Assembly (NCBI RefSeq): GCF_020055635.1
Contig: NZ_JAIPUT010000038.1
Coordinates: 1-42,618, forward strand
Direction: 5' to 3'
DNA: 42,618 nucleotides
Origin: Marivita sp.
GTDB lineage: Bacteria; Pseudomonadota; Alphaproteobacteria; Rhodobacterales; Rhodobacteraceae
The notes under the pieces are model-generated. The model did no database searches. It was given only the letters and a program-made list of their open reading frames with translations, and was not told the origin of the DNA. Every line of letters starts with the position of its first letter. The stretch's first letter is position 1. Of this stretch, positions 16,937 through 27,901 are shown piece by piece. A program made the translations under genes and the position numbers.

Positions 16937-17866
16937 TTGGCCACGAAGAAGAAGACGCGCAAACACATTTCCGGTGGCTGGCAGGATTGGGCCACCGACC
17001 GCGTGCTGCGCGGTGCGATCTGGTGCGCGCTGCGCCTGCCGATCCGGGCGCGGCTGTGGCTGATGGGGCGCCTGGTGCGCCATGTGGTGGCCCCGCTCGC
17101 CGGCTACCGCAAACGCGCCGAGGACAACCTGGCCCATGTCTGGCCCGACATGGGCGTGACCGAGCGCCGCCACCTGGCCGACCTGGTGGCCGACAATGCC
17201 GGGCGCACGATGATCGACAATTACGATGTCGACGGGCTGATGCGGCGCATGGCGGACGCGGACATCACCGGCGACGGCGTAGAGGCGATCGAGCAGGCCC
17301 GCGCCGAGGGACGCCCGGTGCTGTTCGTCACCGGCCATTTCGGCAATTTCGAAGCCCCCCGCGCCGCCCTGGTCGCGCGCGGGTACCGGATCGGCGGGCT
17401 TTACCGGCCGATGTCGAACCCGTTCTTCAACGCGCATTACGCCGCCAACATGCACGCCCTGTCCGATCCGGTCTTCGAACAGGGTCGGCGCGGCACGATG
17501 GGGCTGATCAAGCATATCCGCGAGGGCGGCATGGGGGTGCTGCTCTTCGATGTCTATGACAGCGCGGGCACCCCGATCGACTTCATGGGCCAACCGGCCC
17601 CCACGCTCACCTCGGCGGCGGATATCGCGCTCAGGACCGGCGCGGCGCTGGTGCCGTTCTTCGGCATCCGCAAGCCCGATGGGGTCAATTTCGACGTGGT
17701 GTTCGAGGCCCCTGTTCCGCATGGCGACCCGGTCGACATGATGCGCGATGTGACGGCCCGGCTGGAGGCCCGGATCCGGGAGAATCCCGCCCAATGGTTC
17801 TGGATTCACCGTCGGTGGAAGCCCGGACGTCAGCGCAAGCGCGCGGCGGCCCGGATCGGGCCGTAG
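16937..17866 (+). CDS. Lysophospholipid/lauroyl acyltransferase (LpxL/HtrB family)
   Basis: Membrane-associated acyltransferase likely adding a secondary acyl chain to lipid A or a related lipid. It has about 309 residues from the chosen start. The catalytic H-x4-E box is His134-FGNF-Glu139 (VTGHFGNFEAPRAAL). Later family segments are GGLYRPMSNPFFN, GTMGLIKHIREGGMGVLLFDVYDSAGTPIDFMG and WFWIHRRWKPG, the last near the C-terminus as in HtrB. The start is unclear: TTG at 16907 lies inside a palindrome, while TTG at 16937 follows GAGCAGG and gives the basic ATKKKTRKH start. I take 16937. The 3' end overlaps the convergent DUF1223 gene by 37 nt. Confidence 0.85.
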   Translation: MATKKKTRKHISGGWQDWATDRVLRGAIWCALRLPIRARLWLMGRLVRHVVAPLAGYRKRAEDNLAHVWPDMGVTERRHLADLVADNAGRTMIDNYDVDGLMRRMADADITGDGVEAIEQARAEGRPVLFVTGHFGNFEAPRAALVARGYRIGGLYRPMSNPFFNAHYAANMHALSDPVFEQGRRGTMGLIKHIREGGMGVLLFDVYDSAGTPIDFMGQPAPTLTSAADIALRTGAALVPFFGIRKPDGVNFDVVFEAPVPHGDPVDMMRDVTARLEARIRENPAQWFWIHRRWKPGRQRKRAAARIGP

Positions 17867-18528
17867 CCCTTTTCCTGCACCAGCACGACGATCGGCGACG
17901 CGCCCGAGACCGGCACCGTGGCCGACAGGGGCGATTGCCCGTTCCAGTCGCCGATATCGGACCATTCGGTCACGATATGGCTATATGCCAGCGTCTTGCC
18001 GGCATTCTCGCCCCGTGGAATATCGACCGAGGCCGATGGCGTGTAGCGCACGAGGATCACATCCGTGTCTGCCAGGTCCTGCTCTGCCGGGGCCGAGATC
18101 GACAGCGTGTCCCCCGACCGTTCGATGGTCAGCGGCACCGCAAGTCCCTTGGCCGCCTCTGCCTGCACGAGGTCGGTCACATCCATCGGACGGTTGCCCG
18201 CAACCTCGCGAACGCCGTTCACGACCATCTGCGGCGTGTAGATCATCCGCTTGTCGAAGACATGCGCATAGCCCTTCTGGCGCTTGGTAAAACCTGACAG
18301 GGCGAACTTGTCCTTCCAGCCGATGTAATCCCAGTAATCGACATGCAGCGCCAGCGCGATCACGTTTTCGCGGCTGCCCAGGCGGGCCAGCATTTCGTCC
18401 GCTTCCGGGCAGGAGGCACAGCCTTGAGAGGTGAAGAGTTCAACGACGACAGGCGTCTGCTCGGCACGTAGCGCGGTTGCGTTCACACTCGTCAGGAGTG
18501 CCGTCATGAGTGCCAAGAGCCTGTTCAT
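17830..18528 (-). CDS. DUF1223 thioredoxin-like exported protein
   Basis: A 232-residue protein with an N-terminal signal peptide (MNRLLALMTALLTSVNATALRA) and a thioredoxin-like DUF1223 domain. VVVELFTSQGCASCPEADEML carries a CxxC pair at Cys37 and Cys40; HVDYWDYIGWKDKFAL and YTPQMVVNG are typical of the family. A periplasmic redox role is suggested by the signal and CxxC but has not been established for the family. The start is placed at the ATG 18526-18528 because the signal peptide begins there; the open frame extends upstream without homology. Divergent from acnA. Confidence 0.88.
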   Translation of the reverse strand: MNRLLALMTALLTSVNATALRAEQTPVVVELFTSQGCASCPEADEMLARLGSRENVIALALHVDYWDYIGWKDKFALSGFTKRQKGYAHVFDKRMIYTPQMVVNGVREVAGNRPMDVTDLVQAEAAKGLAVPLTIERSGDTLSISAPAEQDLADTDVILVRYTPSASVDIPRGENAGKTLAYSHIVTEWSDIGDWNGQSPLSATVPVSGASPIVVLVQEKGYGPIRAAARLR

Positions 18529-18755
18529 CGTGTCGCGGTCCTGCCCGTTATCTGTCCCCTGAATGTCTAGACAGGACCGATTGAAATAACCAATCAAGGT
18601 TTTGCGAGAGCCGCGCGACCGGTCCGATCCCGGTGTCGCCGAAAGAATTGTGTGCAATAGTATACCAAAAACGTCGCACCCCCCTTGATCGACTCCGTGG
18701 CATGGGGCAGATAGCAGGCAGAATTCCATGCCTTATTGCTTCAAGGAGCCCTGTC

Positions 18756-21541
<2,786 letters not shown>

Positions 21542-21545
<4 letters not shown>

Positions 21546-22273
21546 TTGATGCGCCGCTGACACTCGTAACCGGCGGCAGCGCCGGGATCGGGGAAGCGAT
21601 TGTAAGAGAGCTTGGAAAGGCGGGCCATCGGCTCGCCTTTTCTTATCACACCAACTCGGACGCCGCTGCCGAAATGGTAAATGCCTTGACGGCTGACGAC
21701 ATCGAGGCGCGGGCCTATCACGCAGACCTGAGCTCGCCCGGGGCCGGACACGCCTTGGCGCATGCCGTACTCGATGCACAAGGCTGCGTGACACATCTCG
21801 TCAACAATGTTGGTCCGGGCGCGGCCACACCGTTTGGTCCAGGGCTTGCACAGCTGGCTACGGAAATGTTCCAGCGCAATGTCGCTTCCGGTCTCGAACT
21901 GGCCGAGATACTGGTACCGGAGATGCCCAAAGGCGGAGCCATCCTCAATATCTCGAGTCTGAACGGTCGCCTGCCGCCAGCGCGGGTGTCGGCCTTCGCA
22001 GCGTCAAAGGCGGCGATGGATGCCATTACCAAGGCTCTTGCTGCCGAATTGGGGCCTTGTGGTATCCGCGTTCTCGCTGTGGCCCCCGGGCCTATCGAAC
22101 GAGACGACGCACCGCGACCGGATGACATCCGGGCAAAGATCGCCTCGAAGACAGCCTTGCCCCGGTTCGGAGCTGTTGAAGATGTGGCTTATATGGTGCG
22201 CTTTCTGCTGTCGGACAAAGCCGGGTTCGTCAGCGGGGAAATTATCGGGGTTCATGGCGGCTGGATCACCTGA
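21542..22273 (+). CDS. SDR family protein with Phe in place of catalytic Tyr
   Basis: A 243-residue short-chain dehydrogenase fold of FabG type. The nucleotide-binding GGSAGIG is at 11-17, NNVG (NNAG variant) at 88-91, and NISSLNGR carries the catalytic-position serine (138/139). The YxxxK motif is instead Phe152-AAS-Lys156: codon 21995-21997 reads TTC. The conserved lysine remains. Classical SDRs need this tyrosine as acid/base, so catalysis is doubtful or altered. It starts with GTG overlapping the acnA TGA (GTGA), implying translational coupling, and its base composition seems less GC-rich than acnA. Function unknown. Confidence 0.85.
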
Positions 22274-22468
22274 CTCAGGCCGTCCCGTCCGCGATCCGCC
22301 TTCAATATGGGCAAGCTGCCCGGCAAACTGCCCGAAATCTGAAAAACGAATTCATTTTTGGTTCAAGTTGTCGCAGGTGACGGCTTGCCCCCTACACTTC
22401 CGGCGCAGCGACCCCACTTATCCGTGAACGCCTGAACCCAACGTCCACACAAAAACACGAGTTGCCCG

Positions 22469-22570
22469 ATGAAAGTTCTGACAATCCTTCAGACTGCTGC
22501 CCTGCTGTTGATTGCCGGGGCCAGCGTGTTCGCCGGCATCCCGGACAGCGCGCAGACCCTTCTGCCCTGA
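22469..22570 (+). CDS. Candidate 33-residue small membrane or secreted peptide
   Basis: A short frame, ATG at 22469 to TGA at 22568-22570. It encodes one hydrophobic stretch (LTILQTAALLLIAGASVFA) followed by GIPDSAQTLLP. It looks like a single transmembrane helix or a signal peptide with a cut after VFA. The stop lies 7 nt from the stop of the convergent ccmG gene. No strong ribosome site is seen. No family recognised; coding status depends on conservation. Confidence 0.4.
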   Translation: MKVLTILQTAALLLIAGASVFAGIPDSAQTLLP

Positions 22571-22577
22571 CCCCTGG

Positions 22578-23117
22578 TCAGTTCGCCATCGCCTTTTCAA
22601 GCGCCGGCGCGAAGCGCTGTTCGTAATCCGACCCGACCAGCGGTCCGGCAAACCGGAACAGCACCGTGCCATCGCCGTCGACGATGAAGGTCTCCGGCGG
22701 CGCCGTCACACCCCAGTCGATCGACGTGCGGCCCGCCGGATCGAACGGGACGGCAGCGAACGGGTTGCCGTCTTCCTCAAGATAGCGGCTCGCGTTCGCC
22801 TCCTGGTCGCGGATGTTCACGCCGATGATCTGCATGCCGTCCGCCTGCATTTCCAGCAGCTTGGGATGCTCGACCCGGCACGGCGGACACCAGCTCGCCC
22901 AGAAATTCACCAGCGTCACCTCTCCTGAGGTCAGCATCGCGGGATCGAACGCGGCATAGCCGGGCAAGGCGGTTTCGGTGATCGGCGGCGCAGGTTGCCC
23001 GACGCGGGTCGATGGCAGACCCTGGGGATCATCGCGGAACATACCCACATAGGCCAAGAGCGCGAACGCTCCGAAGAGGACCGGTGGCAGCACCATCAGG
23101 GGCGAAATTCTAGCCAT
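22578..23117 (-). CDS. ccmG: Thiol:disulfide interchange protein CcmG/DsbE
   Basis: Membrane-anchored periplasmic thioredoxin-like protein that keeps apocytochrome c cysteines reduced for heme attachment. The 179 residues have an N-terminal anchor (ISPLMVLPPVLFGAFALLAYVGMF) and the active site WCPPC (Cys77, Cys80) in VNFWASWCPPCRVEHP. GVNIRDQEANASRYL and GVTAPPETFIVDGDG are CcmG-like, the latter holding the cis-proline (TAPPE). The ATG 23115-23117 overlaps the ccmD stop by 8 nt. It is the last gene of the ccmABCDG row here. Confidence 0.95.
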   Translation of the reverse strand: MARISPLMVLPPVLFGAFALLAYVGMFRDDPQGLPSTRVGQPAPPITETALPGYAAFDPAMLTSGEVTLVNFWASWCPPCRVEHPKLLEMQADGMQIIGVNIRDQEANASRYLEEDGNPFAAVPFDPAGRTSIDWGVTAPPETFIVDGDGTVLFRFAGPLVGSDYEQRFAPALEKAMAN

Positions 23118-23268
23118 GATTGCCCTTCCGGCTTTCCACCTCGTCGAGCGCGGCGCGAACCTTGCGGGCGCGTCGAAGGCTTGCCGCAACGATGATCACC
23201 AGCAGCACGAGGGTCACGCCATAAGAGCTGATCACCTCGAATGCATATTTGCCAAGGTCGGGCATCAT
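23110..23268 (-). CDS. ccmD: Heme exporter protein CcmD
   Basis: A 52-residue single-pass membrane protein (MMPDLGKYAFEVISSYGVTL at the start, then a hydrophobic helix and a basic tail SLRRARKVRAALDE). CcmD assists release of holo-CcmE from the CcmABC complex. The start ATG overlaps the ccmC stop (ATGA) and its stop overlaps the ccmG start, so the small gene is locked between the two. Position and topology make the call, since sequence conservation in CcmD is low. Confidence 0.88.
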   Translation of the reverse strand: MMPDLGKYAFEVISSYGVTLVLLVIIVAASLRRARKVRAALDEVESRKGNHG

Positions 23269-23993
23269 GCCTGCCCCTCTCGCGCCAGAAGCGCACGGGT
23301 GCGGCGCGCGCGGATCTCGGTCTGGGTGCGCAGGAACACCAGCGCCACGAACAGCAGCGCAAAGCCCACCATGCTGATCACGGCAGGGTACCAGAACACG
23401 TCGGAAATGTTCTCTTCCCTGTCCATCGAAAACGTCGCCCCCTGGTGCAGGCCCTGGTTCCAGAAATTCACCGCATACCGGCTGAGGATCGCGAAAACCG
23501 ATCCGACAAGACACAGGATCGAGGTCAGGTCGGCCGCGGTGTCGTCATTCTCGATCGCTTCCCACAGGGCGATGTAGCCCAGATAGAACAGGAACAGGAT
23601 CAGGAACGAGGTCAGACGCGGATCCCATTCCCACCAGGTGCCCCACATCGGCTGGCCCCAGAACGCGCCCGTGACCAGAGCGATCACGGTCATCACCGCG
23701 CCGACCGGCGCCGCGGCGCGGGCCGCCAGCGCCGAGACATGGTGCCGCCGCACGATCCAGATCAGCGATGCCACCAGCATCATCAGCCAGGCATTGATCG
23801 CCATCAGAGCCGAGGGCACATGGATATAGATGATCTTGACGGTCGACCCCATGCGGAAATCATCCGGCGTGAAGAAGAAACCCCAGGTCAACCCGGTGAC
23901 CAGGCACAGAAAGGCAAGCGTCCAGACCCACGGCAACACCTTGTCGGTGGTGCGGATGAACTTCACCGGATTTGCGTATTCCCACAAAGACAT
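23265..23993 (-). CDS. ccmC: Heme exporter protein CcmC
   Basis: Six-pass inner-membrane protein that presents heme to the chaperone CcmE during cytochrome c maturation. The 242-residue length is normal. The tryptophan-rich heme-handling motif is visible as WGTWWEWDPRLTS, and conserved periplasmic histidines occur in IIYIHVPSA and FWNQGLHQGATF. Start MSLWEYANPVKF at 23993. A 58-nt gap to ccmB contains a perfect 10-bp inverted repeat. Confidence 0.95.
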   Translation of the reverse strand: MSLWEYANPVKFIRTTDKVLPWVWTLAFLCLVTGLTWGFFFTPDDFRMGSTVKIIYIHVPSALMAINAWLMMLVASLIWIVRRHHVSALAARAAAPVGAVMTVIALVTGAFWGQPMWGTWWEWDPRLTSFLILFLFYLGYIALWEAIENDDTAADLTSILCLVGSVFAILSRYAVNFWNQGLHQGATFSMDREENISDVFWYPAVISMVGFALLFVALVFLRTQTEIRARRTRALLAREGQA

Positions 23994-24006
23994 GATCGTC
24001 AGGTAG

Positions 24007-24041
24007 GCGGTTTTTTCGTCGCCTTCAATTCAAAAAACCGC
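24007..24041. repeat. Inverted repeat between ccmB and ccmC
   Basis: GCGGTTTTTT (24007-24016) and AAAAAACCGC (24032-24041) can pair around a 15-nt loop. On the minus (coding) strand the stem ends in a run of A rather than a long T tract after a GC stem, so it is not a standard intrinsic terminator. It could dampen transcription or protect the processed mRNA end between ccmB and ccmC. Confidence 0.5.
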
Positions 24042-24051
24042 ATAGGACACG

Positions 24052-24708
24052 TTACCGCAGATTGATCCGCAGCACGGCCGCGCTGGCAAAGGGCAGAAGC
24101 GCGATCGCCCCGAAGCTGATTCCCGCCAGAAGCAGAAGCGGCGCCTGCACGGTCAGCCCTTCGCCCCCGCGCCGTGCCACCTCGGCCCCGAAGATCAGCG
24201 TCGGCACATAGAGCGGCAGGACCAGCAGCGACATCAGAAGCCCGCCGCGCTTGAGACCCACGGTCAGCGCCGCGCCGAAGGTGCCGATCACGCTCAGCGC
24301 CGGGGTGCCGACGGCCAGGCTGACCACGACCCACAAATAGGCGTCACCCGGCAGGTTGAGCAACACGCCCAGCACCGGCGCAGCCAGCACCAGCGGCAGC
24401 CCGGTGGTGATCCAGTGGGCAAAGGCCTTGACCGTCACGATGCCCTCCATCGGCAGCGGCGCCGTCGCCAGCAGGTCAAGCGATCCGTCTTCCCAGTCCA
24501 GCGCAAGGATGCGGTCAAGCGACAGCAGACAGGCCAGCAACGCACCGATCCACAGGATACCCGGCGCGATGCGCGACAGAAGTTCGGTCTGCGGCCCGAC
24601 GCCGAAGGGCACGAGCACCGTCACGATCAGGAAAAACGCAAGGCCCAGGCCAAAGCCGCCCCCGGCGCGGATCGACAGCATCAAGTCCCGCAGCAGAAGC
24701 GCTCTCAC
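24052..24708 (-). CDS. ccmB: Heme exporter protein CcmB
   Basis: Membrane permease of the CcmAB ABC transporter that works with CcmC and CcmD in cytochrome c maturation. It has 218 residues with about six membrane segments. Typical CcmB stretches are [40 protein letters not shown] followed by [16 protein letters not shown], and [16 protein letters not shown]. The start overlaps the ccmA stop by 4 nt. Confidence 0.95.
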   Translation of the reverse strand: MRALLLRDLMLSIRAGGGFGLGLAFFLIVTVLVPFGVGPQTELLSRIAPGILWIGALLACLLSLDRILALDWEDGSLDLLATAPLPMEGIVTVKAFAHWITTGLPLVLAAPVLGVLLNLPGDAYLWVVVSLAVGTPALSVIGTFGAALTVGLKRGGLLMSLLVLPLYVPTLIFGAEVARRGGEGLTVQAPLLLLAGISFGAIALLPFASAAVLRINLR

Positions 24709-25319
24709 AGGAAGGCCTCGTCCATCTGGCGCGCCCGGGGCGCCGCCTTGAACGGCGTCAGGTCAAGCACGCGCGCCTCCGCGAGGCCAAGGTCGATATG
24801 GGTCGCCATCAGGGCGCTGCCGCCATTTCGAAGATGGCGGCGCACCGCCTCGGCGAAGAGAGCGACAGACGCGGTGTCGAGCGAGACGGTCGGTTCGTCC
24901 AGAACCCAGATCGGCCTGCCGGTGACCATCAGCCGCGCCAGCCCCAGCCGCCGCTTCTGACCGGCCGACAAGGTGCCCGCCATGCGGTGGCGCAGCTCGG
25001 TCAGGGCGAAAGACATCAGCGCCGGTTCGATCTCGGTCACGCCGAACACCGAGGCCCAGAAACGCAGGTTCTCGGTCACGCTGAGCATGGCCTTGAGGCC
25101 ATCGGAATGCCCCGCATGGGCGATCTGATCCTCGGCCCCGGACACCGTGCCCCGCTCGGGCGGCTGAAGGCCCGCCACGCTGCGCAACAGGGTGGTCTTG
25201 CCGATCCCGTTGGGTCCGCGCAGGACAAGCGCCTCTCCCGCCGCGAGGTCGAAGGAAACGCCTTCGAGGATCGCAAGGCCACCCCGGGTGACAGCCATAT
25301 CACGTACAGTCAGAACCAT
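24705..25319 (-). CDS. ccmA: Heme ABC exporter ATP-binding protein CcmA
   Basis: ATPase subunit of the cytochrome c maturation transporter. The 204 residues are typical. Walker A is GPNGIGKT at 35-42, the signature [14 protein letters not shown] precedes the Walker B WVLDEPT, and the switch His is in MATHIDLG. The start at 25319 ([14 protein letters not shown]) is preferred because homology begins there; the frame continues upstream into repetitive DNA without meaning. The 115-bp tandem array lies immediately upstream, between this gene and the Mth938-like gene. Confidence 0.95.
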   Translation of the reverse strand: MVLTVRDMAVTRGGLAILEGVSFDLAAGEALVLRGPNGIGKTTLLRSVAGLQPPERGTVSGAEDQIAHAGHSDGLKAMLSVTENLRFWASVFGVTEIEPALMSFALTELRHRMAGTLSAGQKRRLGLARLMVTGRPIWVLDEPTVSLDTASVALFAEAVRRHLRNGGSALMATHIDLGLAEARVLDLTPFKAAPRARQMDEAFL

Positions 25320-25792
25320 GCCCCGACTTAGACCAAGCCCGGGGCCGGCAAAAGCACGAAAATGGGGCTTGGAGGAATTCACCGACCAGACCGGACCGGC
25401 GCTTTCCGTCAACGGAAAGAGACGATGCGTCCAAGCATCGTGTCGCGTTCAGGTCACAGGCAAAAGCGCAACAGGCAAAGCCTGATGCAAGACCGGCACA
25501 CCGGCGCAATCGCAGGCTTTCCGTCAACGGAAAGCCACGATGCGTCAACGCATCGTGTCGCGTCCAGGTCCAGGCAAAAGCGCAACATACAAAGCATGAT
25601 GCAAGACCGGCACACCGGCGCAATCGCAGGCTTTCAGTCAACGGAAAACCACGATGCGTCAACCCATCGTGTCGCGTCCAGGTCACTGGCAAGAGCGCAA
25701 CAGGCAAAGCGTGATGCAAGACCGGCACACCGCCGCACCCGCAGGCTTTCCGTCAACGGAAAGCCATGATGCGTCAACGCATCGTGTCGCGT
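25320..25792. other. Gene-free region upstream of ccmA, mostly tandem repeat
   Basis: 473 nt without a credible gene. From 25402 onward it is filled by the 115-bp tandem array. The first 80 nt should contain the ccmA leader; I see no clear promoter there. A 142-codon open frame on the minus strand crosses the array, but the reading phase shifts between units (114- and 115-nt steps), so it is not a repeat protein. Confidence 0.7.
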
Positions 25793-25815
25793 CTAGGTCA
25801 CAGGCAGAAGCGCCA
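25402..25815. repeat. Four-unit tandem array of hairpin pairs (about 115 bp period)
   Basis: Units begin at 25402, 25517, 25631 and 25746 (steps of 115, 114, 115). Each starts with the hairpin CTTTCCGTCAACGGAAAG, then about 4 nt on a second hairpin, core CGATGCGTCAACGCATCG, then GTCGCGTC and AGGTCAC-AGGC-AAGCGC. The first three end with a spacer containing GATGCAAGACCGGCACACC. Unit 25631 carries one mismatch in each stem and unit 25402 one altered second loop. The fourth unit is partial: after its hairpins it runs into the last codons of the Mth938-like gene, whose end resembles the same part of the other units. Loops are TCAA in most hairpins. Confidence 0.88.
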
Positions 25816-26149
25816 CGGCCACGCGGCGGCCTTCGGACAGGAGCACGTTGTATGTCCGGCAGGCCGCGGGCGAACTCATGACCTCGACACCGACGCCCTT
25901 GGCCTCGAGCGTGTCGCGCAGCGCCCGTGGGATATGCGCCACGTCGTCGCCGGTTCCGACGAAAAGCACATCGATCTCGCCTTCCAGGGCCAGCAGGGTT
26001 TCGACATCGTCATACCCGCCCCAGGACATCGTGCCCATGAAGCCGGTCACCAGCGGCGCCTCGCGTTTCTGACCCCCGATGCGAAAGAAGCCCGGGCCGT
26101 AGCCGTCGATCGGTTCGGCATCGGTATAGACCACTTCGTTCAAGCGCAT
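25793..26149 (-). CDS. Mth938-like domain (DUF498, NDUFAF3-like) protein
   Basis: A 118-residue soluble protein of the Mth938/DUF498 family; the eukaryotic relative NDUFAF3 is a respiratory complex I assembly factor. Recognisable parts are YGPGFFRIGGQ, PLVTGFMGTMSWG, LEGEIDVLFVGTGDD and VEVMSSPAACRTYNVLLSEGRRVAVALLP. It lies in a row with the TSUP gene and secF on the same strand, 14 nt after the TSUP stop, as in related genomes. The last codons (VALLPVT and stop) fall within a sequence repeated three more times downstream, suggesting the array arose from this 3' end. Confidence 0.88.
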   Translation of the reverse strand: MRLNEVVYTDAEPIDGYGPGFFRIGGQKREAPLVTGFMGTMSWGGYDDVETLLALEGEIDVLFVGTGDDVAHIPRALRDTLEAKGVGVEVMSSPAACRTYNVLLSEGRRVAVALLPVT

Positions 26150-26163
26150 GCTGTCTCCCTTGC

Positions 26164-26934
26164 TCAGAGCCTGTCCCAGATCGGCAGCCCCATCAGGGTT
26201 GCCGCCGCGATGATGACATAAGCCGCAACGCGGTAGGATCGTTCCCGGTCGGGCAGGAACAGGGCCTGACCGACCAATGCACCCATGCCATAGGGCACAA
26301 GCATCACCAAGCCCAACGCAACCGCCTCTGCGGTCAAAATCCCTTGAAGATACATCAGCGGCAGCAAAAGCAGGCTGGTGATCGTGAGAAACACCAGCGT
26401 CGTTGCACGAGTCGTCGCGATGGCGTCGCGCCCGGCGAGCTGGAACAGCACCATGATAGGCCCCAGAAGCCCGCTGATCCCGCCGACGAACCCGGTGGCC
26501 AGGCCGATCCCGATGCGGGTCGTCAGTCGCGGCGCGACGGCATGTCGCCAGCCTGCGATCAGCGCGACCAGCGTGATGGCACAGGTCGACACGACGAACC
26601 AGCGGATCACGGTGGTATCGGCCACCCGCAGCACCCAGATCCCGAAAGAGGCCGCCACCGTGGCGCTGACGATCAGAACGCCGACCGCCTTGCGGTCCAC
26701 CAGCGGCAGCGCCCTTGGAAAGACCGTGACCACCGAGGCCAGAGCCGAAACGGCAAAGGCCGCGATCGCCGTGGCCGGTGTCACGAACGCCGCCGCGATC
26801 GGCATGAAGATCAGACCGGCGCCGAACCCCGCAAAGCCGTAGACCACGCCGGCCACAAGTGTCGTCAGGATCATCCAGCCCAGCCCCGCTGTCTCCAGCG
26901 CGGCCAGCAGGATGTCAGGCATCGACATTGGCAA
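26164..26934 (-). CDS. TSUP (TauE/SafE) family membrane transporter
   Basis: A 256-residue, roughly eight-helix inner-membrane protein of the TauE/SafE sulfite or anion exporter family. The N-terminal repeat VAGVVYGFAGFGAGLIFMPIAAAFVTP and the second-half repeat IGLATGFVGGISGLLGPIMVLFQLAG are the duplicated TSUP motifs. The substrate is unknown. The start ATG lies within the end of secF (20-nt overlap for the longest frame; in-frame ATGs at 26928 and 26922 are alternatives), so it is probably co-expressed with secDF. Confidence 0.88.
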   Translation of the reverse strand: MPMSMPDILLAALETAGLGWMILTTLVAGVVYGFAGFGAGLIFMPIAAAFVTPATAIAAFAVSALASVVTVFPRALPLVDRKAVGVLIVSATVAASFGIWVLRVADTTVIRWFVVSTCAITLVALIAGWRHAVAPRLTTRIGIGLATGFVGGISGLLGPIMVLFQLAGRDAIATTRATTLVFLTITSLLLLPLMYLQGILTAEAVALGLVMLVPYGMGALVGQALFLPDRERSYRVAAYVIIAAATLMGLPIWDRL

Positions 26935-27883
26935 ACTGGTTGCCGGTCGTGTCCGTGGGTTTCGTCCAGTCGCGCTTGACCCCCAGCCACAGCAGGATGG
27001 CCGAGGCGACGAAGATCGACGAATAGGTGCCGACGATCACACCCCAGATCATCGCGAAGACGAAACCGCGGATCACGTCGCCGCCCAGCACGAAGAGCGC
27101 GATCAGCGCCAGCAGCGTGGTGGCCGAGGTCATGAAGGTCCGGCTCAGGGTCTCGTTGATCGAGATGTTGAGAACCTCCTTGAGGTTCTTCTTCTTGTAC
27201 TTGATCAGGTTCTCGCGCACCCGGTCGAACACCACCACCGTGTCGTTCAGTGAATAGCCCACGATGGTCAGCAGCGCCGCGATGATGGCAAGGTCGAACT
27301 TGATCTGAAGCTCCGAGAAGATGCCGATCGTCAGGATCACGTCATGCACAAGCGCCGCAACCGCCCCCAGGGCGAACTGCCATTCGAACCGCAGCCAGAT
27401 ATAGACCAGCACCGCTGCAATCGCCAGCACCACCGCGATCGCCGCCGTCTGGATCAGCTCGCCGGATACCTTTGGCCCGACGGATTCGACCGACACGAAC
27501 TCGATGTCCGGCACGACCTCTCTCAAGGCGGCCTCGACCTGTTCGATCACGGCGACACTGACCGCCTCTTCGCCCTCCTGCGCCTGGATGCGCACCATGG
27601 CCACGTTCCGGTCCGGACCGAAGGTCGGGTCGAAGACTTCCGAGATCGTGATGTCGCCCAGCCCCAGGGCCCCGATGGCGTCGCGGTACTGCCCCACGTC
27701 GACGGGCTGCGCGCTTTCGGTGCGGATGGTGGTGCCGCCGCGGAAATCGATGCCGTAGTTGAGGCCCTGCAACAGGAACGACACCAGGGCCATCACCATC
27801 AGAACCCCGGAAATGCCAAGCCAGATCTTCCAGCGGCTGAAGAAGTCGAAATTCGTGTTCTGTTTGACCAGTCGCAAGCGCAT
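26915..27883 (-). CDS. secF: Protein translocase subunit SecF
   Basis: Inner-membrane partner of SecD that uses the proton gradient to help pull preproteins through SecYEG. The 322 residues show the N-terminal signature NYGIDFRGGT (42-51) and the C-terminal helix bundle VLVYIWLRFEWQFALGA, LTIVGYSLNDTVVVFDRVREN and ETLSRTFMTSATTLLAL. It lies 18 nt downstream of secD. Confidence 0.97.
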   Translation of the reverse strand: MRLRLVKQNTNFDFFSRWKIWLGISGVLMVMALVSFLLQGLNYGIDFRGGTTIRTESAQPVDVGQYRDAIGALGLGDITISEVFDPTFGPDRNVAMVRIQAQEGEEAVSVAVIEQVEAALREVVPDIEFVSVESVGPKVSGELIQTAAIAVVLAIAAVLVYIWLRFEWQFALGAVAALVHDVILTIGIFSELQIKFDLAIIAALLTIVGYSLNDTVVVFDRVRENLIKYKKKNLKEVLNISINETLSRTFMTSATTLLALIALFVLGGDVIRGFVFAMIWGVIVGTYSSIFVASAILLWLGVKRDWTKPTDTTGNQFANVDA

Positions 27884-27901
27884 GTCAGGCCGAGCCTTCT
27901 G

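Noticed and set aside
25300-25728. 142-codon frame across the tandem array, reading as a repeat protein
   Set aside because: Unit lengths of 114 and 115 nt break the phase between copies, hairpins dominate the sequence, and the translation has no family.
25402-25815. CRISPR array
   Set aside because: Units of about 115 nt are near-identical along most of their length, with no short repeat/variable spacer pattern and no cas genes.
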